64,000 nt of DNA from Aliarcobacter lanthieri (GCF_013201625.1 NZ_CP053839.1:1116001-1180000); one strand, 5' to 3'; shown: positions 18,005 through 26,079, counted from the first letter of the stretch. The notes: generated from the sequence alone by a model not told the origin. Translations and numbers: made by a program.

Positions 18005-18144
18005 GTAGATATTTTTTATAATAGACAAAGATTAAATTCAATAAATGGATATATTTTGTCAACTGAATTTGAAGATAAAATGTTACGTTTAGAAATGGTT
18101 AGTTAAATTATAAATTTTGTGTCATATAAAGTGTTGACAGATCA
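18005..18144 (+). mobile_element. IS3-family remnant: transposase C-terminus and right terminus
   Basis: Thirty-three in-frame codons from 18005 to the TAA at 18106 read VDIFYNRQRLNSINGY...EFE, the C-terminal end of an IS3-family OrfB transposase (normally FYN-x-x-R-x-H-S). 26 bases after the stop comes TGTTGACAGATCA (18132-18144), which is also found at the end of the second IS3 remnant at 59107-59119, so it is probably the terminal repeat. The rest of the element is gone. Confidence 0.7.
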
Positions 18145-18468
18145 TTTAGTATAAATTCTTTTAATAGATTAAACACTCTCATATTTACTTTAAAAAGAGG
18201 AATAGCTTTTCCCTCAAACTCTTCAAAGTATGTAAATGACCCCAAAATAGTAGTCAATCTTTATTAAAATATTTGCCTAATATTCTAGTAAAAACAATAA
18301 CAGATGAATTATATTCTAGTATTGATAATAGAATGGATGATTTAAAAGAAACTATTAGAAAATAATAATATTATTTATCTTTAAAGAATAAAAATAAAGT
18401 ATACAAATAGTAAATTTTTTATTGTTATGATATAAAAACAGATTTCTTTAAAATTATTTTCTAATATC
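18145..18468. other. Decayed gap between IS remnant and ubiquitin-like operon
   Basis: No intact gene is seen. A short frame ending near 18365 encodes a coiled-coil-like tail (TDELYSSIDNRMDDLKETI) that may be the end of a lost gene. Confidence 0.3.
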
Positions 18469-18498
18469 TTGACAAATATAGACTAAAGGTTGTATAAT
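18469..18498 (+). promoter_or_regulatory. Sigma-70-type promoter of the ubiquitin-like operon
   Basis: TTGACA at 18469-18474 and TATAAT at 18493-18498 with an 18-base spacer. The expected transcription start is near 18505. This makes the ATG at 18511 almost leaderless and supports the start at 18550. Confidence 0.75.
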
Positions 18499-18549
18499 TA
18501 TTAGCACTCTATGTATTTAGATGCTAAAAAAAATAAGGATAGCGTTTTT

Positions 18550-19245
18550 ATGGATAAATATAATATTAATGCAATATACATACCTGCTATTTTCTTAATG
18601 ATACCAATAGTTTTTGTAATTGAAGTTTTAAGAATTGATACTGATAAAATAATAAAAACTATGGGAATGATTAATTATGAATTTGATGGGATAACGATAA
18701 CTGCAGGAATAGTTTTGTGGATTTTTTTCTTTAAAGTGATTAGATACATTGGGAAACATTTTGTTGAAAATCGTATTTTTGAAAATGGGAGTAAATTTCC
18801 AACAACGTTATATTTAACGAAAGATTCAAATGAACTTTCAAGTGCTATTAAAACAAAGATTTTTCAACATTTAGAGTCAGATTTTAAATTCGAACTTTCA
18901 CATTTAGATCAATTAAATGGAAAAGAAGAGCTTAAAGAAATTAATAGTTTAGTTGGTTCAATCCGTAGAAAAGTTAAAGATGGTACTTTAACTTTGAAAA
19001 GAAATATAGATTATGGACAAGTAAGGAATTTTATTGGAGGATTATTTATTGCTTTACCTATTACATTATTATGTAATATTTATTGTATTTATTACTCACA
19101 ATATGGAATTATTGAATATACTTTATTTGGCATAAGTTTAGTATTTATTCTTATCTTACTGTTTCATGTTTCTATTATTAAAAAGTTTGCAGACGAATAT
19201 GCCCGTATGCTATTTGAAGATTATTTAACATTAGAAAGGAATTAA
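18550..19245 (+). CDS. Four-helix membrane protein, first gene of the E2-E1-JAB operon
   Basis: The start at 18550 is chosen because it lies about 45 bases after the predicted transcription start and has AAGGA upstream; ATG 18511 is the alternative. The 231 residues form two pairs of transmembrane helices (AIYIPAIFLMIPIVFVIEV, GIVLWIFFFKVI; then GGLFIALPITLLC..., FGISLVFILILLFHVS). Between them is a 100-residue soluble, charged region likely to be coiled coil or a small domain. This topology is like the 4TM effectors seen beside nucleotide-signalling and ubiquitin-like defence operons, but no cyclase gene is present. It may be the membrane-disrupting effector or a membrane anchor; this is inference. 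The next gene starts 3 bases after its stop. Confidence 0.6.
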   Translation: MDKYNINAIYIPAIFLMIPIVFVIEVLRIDTDKIIKTMGMINYEFDGITITAGIVLWIFFFKVIRYIGKHFVENRIFENGSKFPTTLYLTKDSNELSSAIKTKIFQHLESDFKFELSHLDQLNGKEELKEINSLVGSIRRKVKDGTLTLKRNIDYGQVRNFIGGLFIALPITLLCNIYCIYYSQYGIIEYTLFGISLVFILILLFHVSIIKKFADEYARMLFEDYLTLERN

Positions 19246-19248
19246 TCT

Positions 19249-20391
19249 ATGATTTATACAAAGATTGGATTTTTACCAGTTGACAATGGTAATATGACAT
19301 TTATCAAATTAAATGATGTAAAGGAAACAACGATTTTATACGATATGTATATTAGAGAAAAAGCAACTGACCCTAATGATAAAACATATGATGTTTTACA
19401 ATATTTAAAAGATAATTTAAAAACAGATTCAAACGGTAGACATTTTGTTGATGTATTTATTTTATCTCATCATGATGATGACCATATTAGAGGTTTTGAA
19501 AACTACTTTTATACAGGGGATATAAAAGAGATTCCAGATAAATGTGAAAAAATTTACATTAAAGAGATTTGGGGTTCTTCTCGTTTCTTTAAAAGAGCTA
19601 GTAAGTACAATAAATTAGAAGATGGTGCATTAGCTTTTAATACAGAAATGAAAAGAAGATATGAACTTTATAAAAAACATAAAGAAATACAAGAAGAAGG
19701 CAATAGAATTATCATTTTAGGAGAATCTGAAGACGATAAAACAGATCATGTTGAAGATATTGTTTATGGAATTGGAGAATCTATTCATATGTTAAACAAT
19801 AGAAATTTAGCTTCAAAAATTGATATTAATATATTAGGTCCAATTGAACAACAAGAAAATGAAGCTGATGAATTATATAGAAGAAAAAATAGAGGGAGTG
19901 TAATCTTACAAATCAATATTAAAGAAAGTTATTACATAAATCAAATATTATTAACTGGTGATGCAGGAGCAGATGTATTGGAATATATGCATGATATTTA
20001 TCAAAAAGAACTAAATAAATTTAAGTATGATATTTTACAAGCACCACATCATTGTTCTAAATACTCTATGTTTAATAAAATAAGTGAAGATGAATGTGAG
20101 TTATCTGGAAAAGCATATAAAATGCTTTCTCAAGTAAATCCAGGAGCTAAAATAATTGCTAGCTGTAGAGAATTTGGTAAAGATACACCTCCTCACAAAG
20201 AAGCAAAAAAGGAATATGAAAAAATTGTTGGAGAATCAAACTTTTTATATACTTTAGGTTATAAAAATGGGCTTGAACCAATTGAATTTGAATTAACACA
20301 ATTAGGACATAAAGAGATAGTAAAAGCATCTAAAGCTAAAATGACTACTGCATCTGCAATATCAGTCGGAGAAGCACGTGGACATGGTTAA
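19249..20391 (+). CDS. ComEC-like metallo-beta-lactamase-fold protein with flexible Gly-ended tail
   Basis: 380 residues. SHHDDDHIRG at residues 73-82 gives the HxDxDH metal motif used by ComEC-type MBL domains. A later LLTGDAGAD supplies the bridging Asp and QAPHHCSKYS the distal His. The domain is interrupted by an insertion of about 100 charged residues. After the last predicted strand (IEFELTQLGH) comes a 30-residue low-complexity tail ending SVGEARGHG, with Gly as the final residue. The tail looks like the flexible C-terminus of proteins that are attached through a terminal Gly by E1-E2 enzymes. Its stop overlaps the start of the E2-E1-JAB gene. Whether it is a hydrolase, a nuclease or the conjugated modifier is open. 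Confidence 0.75.
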   Translation: MIYTKIGFLPVDNGNMTFIKLNDVKETTILYDMYIREKATDPNDKTYDVLQYLKDNLKTDSNGRHFVDVFILSHHDDDHIRGFENYFYTGDIKEIPDKCEKIYIKEIWGSSRFFKRASKYNKLEDGALAFNTEMKRRYELYKKHKEIQEEGNRIIILGESEDDKTDHVEDIVYGIGESIHMLNNRNLASKIDINILGPIEQQENEADELYRRKNRGSVILQINIKESYYINQILLTGDAGADVLEYMHDIYQKELNKFKYDILQAPHHCSKYSMFNKISEDECELSGKAYKMLSQVNPGAKIIASCREFGKDTPPHKEAKKEYEKIVGESNFLYTLGYKNGLEPIEFELTQLGHKEIVKASKAKMTTASAISVGEARGHG

Positions 20392-22477
20392 TTCTCATTT
20401 TATTGAATTAGCTCATGAATATACTAATCAATCACATCATATAAGTCATGTAACAGATATACAAGTGGATGAAGTAAATAAAAAAGCTTCATTCACTGCC
20501 ATTTTTAAATTAAACTTTCCAAGTGCAATAACAGGCGATGAAACAGAATTTGGTGTTAGAAAAGAAGAAAAAGTTACATTTGAATTTTGTGAAAAATTTC
20601 CAAGTAAAGCACCTTTTATTACATTAAGAAAAGATTTTCCAAGAGATTTTGAACATATCAATCCAAATAGTGAAGTAGTTAATCCTTGTATATATGAAAG
20701 AAATTTAAGTGAACTATTACAGCAACCAAAATTTTTTGATGAGATATTAGATCAAATGGCTTTTTGGTTAGATAAAACAGTTACTAACACACTATTTGAT
20801 ATTTCTCAAGGGTGGGAACCTATGAGAACAGATGAAAATAAAGGTATTATTGAATATCCAACAAGTTTTGCTGAAAAAAATATTTTAGAAGGAATTAATT
20901 GTATTGGTATTAAATATGATAAATATGATAATAAGATATATGCATCATTAATGAAATTACATACAAGTAATTTGAATAAAACTAATCATTCTATATTAAT
21001 CCCTTTTTTTAGTAAAGGTGTTGCAGACAGATATTATCCTAATAATATATGTGAATTTCGTGATTTAGTAGATTTCTGTAATAAAGTTCATATTTATAAT
21101 TTAGGTGAACAATTAAGTGATGCACATGAACTTTTACAAAAAGTTTCTTATGTGTTTATTACATTATTTATAAAACGTCCTGCAAAATTAATTGGAACTA
21201 ATTCTGAATTTGAAATTGTAAATTTTGTAATAAACGTAAAAACATTAAAAGGTAATAAAATTCAACATGGAGCGGCTGTTTATACATTAGCAACCATTGA
21301 ATCTGCTTCAAAAGAATTATTAGCAAAATTTTCTGGCCTTAATAAAAAGCATATAAATAAAGATATGATAATTACTCAAATTGGTTGCGGTAGTTTAGGT
21401 TCTAAAATAATAATGAATTTATCAAGAACTGGTATTACTAATAATATTAACTTGATAGATAATGGATTATTTAATGCACATAATTATGCTCGACATGCTT
21501 TAAGTAGTTCAATAGGTATTTTTTCATATAAAAGTAAACTTTTAGAATCTTCTTTAATAGCTATGGGATTGCAAAATGTAAAAAGTATAATTGATGATAT
21601 TAGAGATATAAAAGAACAAATTAAAGAAAATCAAATTTTAATCGAATCTACAGCAGATATTTCTGTTAGAAATTTTTTAGTTGATGATGAGATAAAAAGT
21701 GAAGTAATTTATACAGTACTTCATCAACTAGGTACTTTGGGTTTAGTATTTATAGAAGCAAAAAATAGAAGTGTAAGAATTGATGATTTAATGGTTGAAT
21801 TTTATTATCTATGTTTTTGCCATGAGGAATTATCTAAATTAATTAGAACTAATAATATAAAATATGAAGTTATTGGACAAGGATGTGGTTCATTAACAAC
21901 AATTGTTTCTGATGCTACTATTTCTATGCAAGCTGCTTCAATGGCAAATATAATTCAAAAAAGATTAGAGTATGGTTCAAAAGATTTTGGAGAGCTTTAT
22001 ATAGGCCAGATTCAAAATAATATAAATATATCTTGGAAAAATTTAGAAGTACTTCCTCCAGTTATATTAAATGAAAGCACATATAATATGCAAGTAAGAG
22101 TTTCACCAAGAGTAATTAATATGATTAAAGAAGAATCAAAAAAACATCTACCAAATGAAACTGGAGGAGTTTTAATTGGCCATATATCATTAGTAAATAG
22201 AACTTTTACAATTGTAGATTTTATAGATGCACCAGAAGATAGTAAAAGAAGTCCATGTTATTTTGAATTAGGTACAATTGGACTTAAAGATAAAATAGAA
22301 TCTTATGAAGTTAAAACAAATGGTTTATTAACTTACATAGGTACATGGCATACTCATCCTAATGGAGGTGGACCATCTGGAACTGATAAGAAAATGAAAG
22401 AAAAATTAATGAAAGACAGAGGAAATTGTCCATCTGTTTGTTTGATTTATAGTAGTGATAATTTTTTAACTTTTTAA
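20384..22477 (+). CDS. Tripartite E2-E1-JAB ubiquitin-conjugation-like protein
   Basis: About 697 residues from ATG 20384 (GTG 20378 is possible). Residue numbers below use the GTG start. Residues 1-140 form an E2-like domain with the KVTFEF...FPSKAPFITLRKDFP strands and a candidate catalytic Cys104 in VNPCIYE. A linker domain follows. Residues about 328-540 form a ThiF/E1 domain: IGCGSLGS (336-341), LIDNG (Asp361), N-x-x-RH (369-373) and QGCGSLT with Cys503 as candidate E1 cysteine. Residues 571-699 form a JAB/JAMM peptidase: ETGG (Glu594), WHTHPNGGGPSGTD (His658, His660, Ser667, Asp670). One chain thus has activation, conjugation and removal functions. Translation is coupled to the MBL gene by an 8-base overlap. 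No separate ubiquitin-like protein is encoded nearby. Confidence 0.85.
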   Translation: MVNSHFIELAHEYTNQSHHISHVTDIQVDEVNKKASFTAIFKLNFPSAITGDETEFGVRKEEKVTFEFCEKFPSKAPFITLRKDFPRDFEHINPNSEVVNPCIYERNLSELLQQPKFFDEILDQMAFWLDKTVTNTLFDISQGWEPMRTDENKGIIEYPTSFAEKNILEGINCIGIKYDKYDNKIYASLMKLHTSNLNKTNHSILIPFFSKGVADRYYPNNICEFRDLVDFCNKVHIYNLGEQLSDAHELLQKVSYVFITLFIKRPAKLIGTNSEFEIVNFVINVKTLKGNKIQHGAAVYTLATIESASKELLAKFSGLNKKHINKDMIITQIGCGSLGSKIIMNLSRTGITNNINLIDNGLFNAHNYARHALSSSIGIFSYKSKLLESSLIAMGLQNVKSIIDDIRDIKEQIKENQILIESTADISVRNFLVDDEIKSEVIYTVLHQLGTLGLVFIEAKNRSVRIDDLMVEFYYLCFCHEELSKLIRTNNIKYEVIGQGCGSLTTIVSDATISMQAASMANIIQKRLEYGSKDFGELYIGQIQNNINISWKNLEVLPPVILNESTYNMQVRVSPRVINMIKEESKKHLPNETGGVLIGHISLVNRTFTIVDFIDAPEDSKRSPCYFELGTIGLKDKIESYEVKTNGLLTYIGTWHTHPNGGGPSGTDKKMKEKLMKDRGNCPSVCLIYSSDNFLTF

Positions 22478-22556
22478 GAAAATAGCTTTGAAAAGTATTT
22501 TGATTATTTGATTTCATTAATTAGAGTTTAATAATTAAAAGAACTGGGACTGTTAG

Positions 22557-22585
22557 AATACCCACATTTAAGTGGGTATTTTTTA
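22557..22585 (+). terminator. Rho-independent terminator of the E2-E1-JAB operon
   Basis: A 9-base perfect stem AATACCCAC / GTGGGTATT with a 6-base loop followed by a run of T. It lies about 80 bases after the stop of the tripartite gene and closes the three-gene unit. Confidence 0.85.
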
Positions 22586-22677
22586 ATAATTAACGATATA
22601 TAGTGCATTAATTATATCTTTAATTATTTTAGAATTTTCTCAAAATTGTTATTTTAATTAACTGAATAATTTTTTGT

Positions 22678-22934
22678 CTATTTTTGTGGGCTCATTCCAC
22701 TTGTCATAATTCCAAATTCACTAGCTACAGCCCATTTTTACATTTATCAATAAACTGATATAGGTTAATAGACTCTCTACAACAACCACAATCTCTTGGA
22801 TAGCTTAGAATTGTTTCTGTAGATGAAGCATTAATAAGTAAAATATCATCAATAGATGTATTTTTTTGGAATTTAGTATCCATAATTACTTCGATAAGTT
22901 CTTTTGATATTTTTATATCTTCAATTTTCAGCAT
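22678..22934 (-). pseudogene. Frameshifted small gene, function unknown
   Basis: From ATG 22934 the frame runs 69 codons and stops at 22725 (protein contains ILSYPRDCGCCRES). One extra A in the A5 tract at 22735-22739 (minus strand) would instead carry the frame on as CKKWAVASEFGIMTSG to a stop at 22678. The coherent continuation suggests a single-base loss in a homopolymer, either real decay or a read error. No family is recognised. It overlaps the end of the next minus-strand fragment. Confidence 0.45.
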
Positions 22935-23160
22935 TTAATTCCTTTTCTTCTAATAAAAATATTTTATTTTCACATTTAACAATGTATGAATTCTCATTTA
23001 TCTCTAAATCAATTTTAATTTCTAAAATTTTACCTATCTTCCTTTTTCTTATTTGTTCATGTTTTATATTTCCAAATAAGTCAGAAATTGCTATAGGTTC
23101 ACTTAAAATAGTAAAGGCAACAGTATCTCATAAATTAAAAAGTACTTTTTTCAAATTCAC
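22921..23160 (-). pseudogene. Small gene with premature stop, function unknown
   Basis: From a GTG at 23160 (with AAGGTG upstream) the frame reads MNLKKVLFNL, then a TGA at 23128-23130, then continues open as DTVAFTILSEPIAISDLFGN... to a TGA at 22921-22923. The upstream piece and the downstream piece are in the same frame, so a nonsense change (for instance TGG to TGA) in a gene of about 80 codons is the simplest reading. Its end overlaps the start of the 22934 gene, as in an operon. Confidence 0.45.
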
Positions 23161-23184
23161 ACCTTGTTTGAAATAATATGTTTT

Positions 23185-23333
23185 TAGTAACATACTGATA
23201 CAGTATTAATGATATATTGATATTATATCAAATATGTATCAATATCTTAATTAAAATGATACAATAATGTTTAGATAATATCAAGATATTATATTAATAT
23301 AGTATTGATACTTTAATTAATATATATTAATCA
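23185..23333. repeat. Candidate parC centromere / ParR-binding region
   Basis: An AT-rich stretch directly upstream of the parM-like gene with many copies of a TATTGATA/TATCAATA-type motif in both orientations (for example near 23216-23226, 23236-23246 and 23302-23311). Type II partition loci have such repeat arrays at this position, bound by the ParR protein. Exact repeat units were not resolved by eye. Confidence 0.55.
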
Positions 23334-23362
23334 TTGACAAATAAATAAAAATATATTAATAT
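23334..23362 (+). promoter_or_regulatory. Promoter of the parMR-like operon
   Basis: TTGACA at 23334-23339 and TAATAT at 23357-23362 with a 17-base spacer. An AAGGA ribosome-binding site follows 8 bases before the ATG at 23395. The promoter sits beside the repeat array, as expected for ParR autoregulation. Confidence 0.7.
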
Positions 23363-23394
23363 TTCATCATTAAAACATTAATAAGGATGAAAAA

Positions 23395-24315
23395 ATGGAA
23401 ATAGCAATAGATATAGGTTATGGACACACAAAGATAAAAACAAATGAAACAGAGTTTAAATTTCCAACAGCAGTAGAATTAGCAAAAACTCAAATGGTTG
23501 AAACCGATACTTATAACTTTGAAGGAAAAAAGTTTTATGTTGGAGAAGATGCTACTAGAAATGCTTTATTAACAAGAGATTATGAATTTTTATATAAATA
23601 TGCCCCTTTGTTAATCGTAGAATCTCTTAAAATGGCCAATATAGATTTTAGTGAAGATATAACAATTAAAACAGGGTTGAGTTTATATGATTTAGAAAAA
23701 GCTGCAATATTTGATAAAGATGCAGCAAATAGAAGAGATGAATTTTCTAAAAGGATTTCAAAGTTTTATGTTAATGATCAAGAATATAAATTTAATATTA
23801 AATTATTTGCTCAAGGGCAAGGTGTTTGGCAAGATTATTGTTTAGATAATGGAATAATTGAAGATGGTTATGATGTTGTTGTAGATATAGGTTATAGAAC
23901 TAATGATGTAATTGTTTTCAAAAATGGAAAAACAAATAGAGCTGAATCAAGTGCAGATGATAAAGGTATTAACCAAATTACAACAGAACTTCAAACTATA
24001 ATTAATAAGAGATTTGATGTTGTCTTAACAGAACAAGAAGTAGCTGCTATATTAAAAAATAAATATATAACAATATCTGGTGCAAAAAAAGATTTAACAA
24101 ATTTAATTTTTGAAGTAGTTGAGGGGTATATCGAATCATTTTTCAACCTACTAAAAGCTAAACATGGAAATATACTTAAAATAGCACAAAGGGTAATTAT
24201 AAGTGGTGGTGGGGCTTATATTATACAAGAGTATGCACAAACTTTACCAGGAAATGTTGTTTTCTCTCAAGCACCTTTAGAATATGCGAATGTTAGAGGA
24301 TATTATAATGCCTAA
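23395..24315 (+). CDS. parM: ParM-like plasmid segregation actin
   Basis: 306 residues with the actin-like ATPase layout: phosphate-1 motif AIDIGYGHTKIK at the N-terminus, phosphate-2 motif VVVDIGYRTNDVIVF in the middle and the adenosine motif VIISGGGAYII near the C-terminus. Length and motif spacing fit the ParM/StbA/Alp group. It is expected to form filaments that push sister plasmids apart when capped by ParR on the upstream centromere. The stop overlaps the start of the RHH gene. The symbol is used for the family; the subgroup was not determined. Confidence 0.8.
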   Translation: MEIAIDIGYGHTKIKTNETEFKFPTAVELAKTQMVETDTYNFEGKKFYVGEDATRNALLTRDYEFLYKYAPLLIVESLKMANIDFSEDITIKTGLSLYDLEKAAIFDKDAANRRDEFSKRISKFYVNDQEYKFNIKLFAQGQGVWQDYCLDNGIIEDGYDVVVDIGYRTNDVIVFKNGKTNRAESSADDKGINQITTELQTIINKRFDVVLTEQEVAAILKNKYITISGAKKDLTNLIFEVVEGYIESFFNLLKAKHGNILKIAQRVIISGGGAYIIQEYAQTLPGNVVFSQAPLEYANVRGYYNA

Positions 24316-24559
24316 AAGAATGACAATTACATTTGATGATGAGTGTGTTGATATTTTAGATAGATTAATATCTAAACCATCAAAAACTATATTTATTAAC
24401 CTAGCAGTTAAGAATTTTTCAGAAAATGCAGAGGGTAAAAAATTTTTAGTTCCAGGTAATAGTATTCAAACAAATAAACCTAAAGCTAAACAAAATAGTA
24501 GAAAAGATAATCACTTTTTACCAAAAGACAAAAAAGTTAGAATAGAGGAGTGGTCGTAA
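24308..24559 (+). CDS. ParR-like ribbon-helix-helix adaptor
   Basis: 83 residues from the ATG that overlaps the parM stop. The first 45 residues form an RHH fold (KRMTITFDDECVDILDRLI, then a second helix). The remaining 40 are basic and disordered, as in ParR proteins, where the tail contacts the ParM filament. Position and overlap with parM strongly suggest the ParR role. Confidence 0.65.
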   Translation: MPKRMTITFDDECVDILDRLISKPSKTIFINLAVKNFSENAEGKKFLVPGNSIQTNKPKAKQNSRKDNHFLPKDKKVRIEEWS

Positions 24560-24560
24560 T

Positions 24561-25172
24561 ATGAAAAAATTTCTTAAACTAGAAAAAAATAATTCGAGAG
24601 TTATTTATAATAAATATTGTTGTCCTGTAGGTAAAACAAGACCTACATTAGAGCAAGTTGAAGACTACTTTAAACAAGCTAAACAAACAGTAGCGGTAAA
24701 TATATTGGGACTAAAAATGGAAGATAAATTATCTAAAATTATTTTATATAATTGTAATTGTAAAGTTTTTATAAAAGATATTAATGATGGACATAATATT
24801 TCTATTGGAGCAACCAAACATATGATTTCAACAGAATTATTTGGGACTAAAACAATTGTTTTAGACTCTTATGATGAAGATAAAATTAAAAAAGCTATTT
24901 ATGAACAAATGTTTGTGGATGTAAAAAATCTCAATGATGATGATCTTAAAAAAGTAGCATTTTTTCTTGTTCAATATGGATATGAAAAAGATGAATTACC
25001 ACTGTACCAAAATATAGATGCATTTCTTTTTAATCCATTTAATACTCAAATCGAAAGTAGAAAATTTACTTTTGATGAAGCTCACAAGATAATGAAAAAC
25101 TCTCAATACAAAAAGAAAAAGAGAGATTTTAGAAAATTAGAGTTCAAACATAATAATCAAAAATTTAGATAG
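24561..25172 (+). CDS. Hypothetical protein behind the partition genes
   Basis: 203 residues starting 1 base after the previous stop, so co-transcribed with parMR. It has a cysteine-containing N-terminus (NKYCCPVGKTRPT), a central strand-rich part and a strongly basic tail. It may be an accessory partition or replication protein, but no family is recognised. Confidence 0.5.
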   Translation: MKKFLKLEKNNSRVIYNKYCCPVGKTRPTLEQVEDYFKQAKQTVAVNILGLKMEDKLSKIILYNCNCKVFIKDINDGHNISIGATKHMISTELFGTKTIVLDSYDEDKIKKAIYEQMFVDVKNLNDDDLKKVAFFLVQYGYEKDELPLYQNIDAFLFNPFNTQIESRKFTFDEAHKIMKNSQYKKKKRDFRKLEFKHNNQKFR

Positions 25173-25184
25173 GAGAAAAATTAA

Positions 25185-25570
25185 ATGGAGAATACATTAT
25201 CAAATGACGAAATCCTAGATATGCTAAAAAATATAGTATCTATTTAACAGATAATCAAAAGAAAAACATGACAAAAGAAGATTTCAAAGAACTTTGTAAA
25301 TTTGTTAGAGAAAAAAGAAATAATGAAGTTTATAGAATGGTTACAGTATTCGATAAAAAGTTATTCCTTAGTTTAGCTATTTTAATACCTATTATTTTAT
25401 ACTTATTAATTACTTCAGTTATGTCTTTTATTTATTTTGAGCCAACAATGGTAAATATTTCTAAATGGGATAACAAAGATAGAGCAACATATCTAACTAT
25501 TACAATAATTCTTTGGATAATCACTTTTTGCTTTAGTTTTTTTAAGGTTGAAAAGAATGAAACTAATTGA
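25185..25570 (+). pseudogene. Small membrane protein gene with apparent A-tract frameshift
   Basis: From ATG 25185 (AGGAG upstream) the frame encodes MENTLSNDEILDMLKN and stops at 25247. Adding one A to the A6 tract near 25229 gives a continuous product, MLKKYSIYLTDNQKK..., that joins the downstream frame 25268-25570. That frame encodes two transmembrane helices and a Lys-rich C-terminus. The gene is either a recent pseudogene, a sequencing error, or uses slippage on the A tract. The start at ATG 25268 could also make a 100-residue protein alone. Confidence 0.5.
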
Positions 25571-25820
25571 ATTTATTTTTGCTTTTTTGTTCTGTTGGGC
25601 TGTTGTGTCTCTTATATTTTCAGGGATAGAGAGGTTGGTTTGGGTTAATACAGATTATGCATTTTTTGAAAGTAAAATCTATCTAGTAACAGAAAACTCT
25701 GATTGGACAAAAGAAGTTAGATGTTCTGGTGGTTGGGAAATTATTGAAAGAGATAAAATTAAAAAATATAGATGTGGTACATGGTATCCAGAAGCTGTAA
25801 ATTTTAGAAGTAGGATGTAA
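25557..25820 (+). CDS. Small membrane protein
   Basis: ATG 25557 is chosen because AAGG lies 9 bases upstream, and it overlaps the end of the previous frame. The 87 residues have one N-terminal transmembrane helix (IFAFLFCWAVVSLIF) and an exported-looking domain with two Cys (VRCSGGWE and YRCGTWYPE) that may form a disulfide outside the cytoplasm. Unknown function. Confidence 0.5.
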   Translation: MKLIEFIFAFLFCWAVVSLIFSGIERLVWVNTDYAFFESKIYLVTENSDWTKEVRCSGGWEIIERDKIKKYRCGTWYPEAVNFRSRM

Positions 25821-25823
25821 AAG

Positions 25824-26079
25824 ATGAACATGATAGATATTAACGTTTGATATAGGAAGATATATTATAGCTTCAGGTTCAGTTTTGGTTTTAATGGTAA
25901 GGCTTTTTGTTGCAGGAATAGGTGTACAAAAAAATGAAAAATATATATCTTTAGATTTTTCAATTATATTTATTGCTGTGGGAATATTTGTAATGAGTGG
26001 TGTATTTTCTGATATTCTTTTAATGGTAATAATAGAAGATGCAAATAAATTTAAGAATTGGGAGATATATATTAAATGA
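25824..26079 (+). pseudogene. Small membrane protein gene with apparent frameshift
   Basis: From ATG 25824 the frame stops after MNMIDINV. Removing one base (the G near 25848) continues it as FDIGRYIIASGSVLVLMV... into the open frame that ends at 26079 and encodes two hydrophobic helices. A TTG at 25885 could also start a shorter protein. It ends with an overlap into the next gene (ATGA). Confidence 0.4.

Noticed and set aside
18145-18468. A gene ending near 18365
   Set aside because: Only about 25 codons of coiled-coil-like sequence without a start; upstream frames are closed.
18469-22585. Reading the operon as type II CBASS
   Set aside because: No CD-NTase/cyclase gene is present and the third partner is an MBL protein; only the E1-E2-JAB logic is shared.
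23128-23130. Selenocysteine or recoded TGA in the small minus-strand gene
   Set aside because: No hairpin of the SECIS type is apparent after the TGA and the neighbouring gene is also damaged, so a nonsense mutation is simpler.
22904-23176. 90-codon plus-strand frame opposite the decayed gene pair
   Set aside because: The minus-strand frames give coherent overlapping genes; the plus frame has no ribosome-binding site and a composition of a complement.
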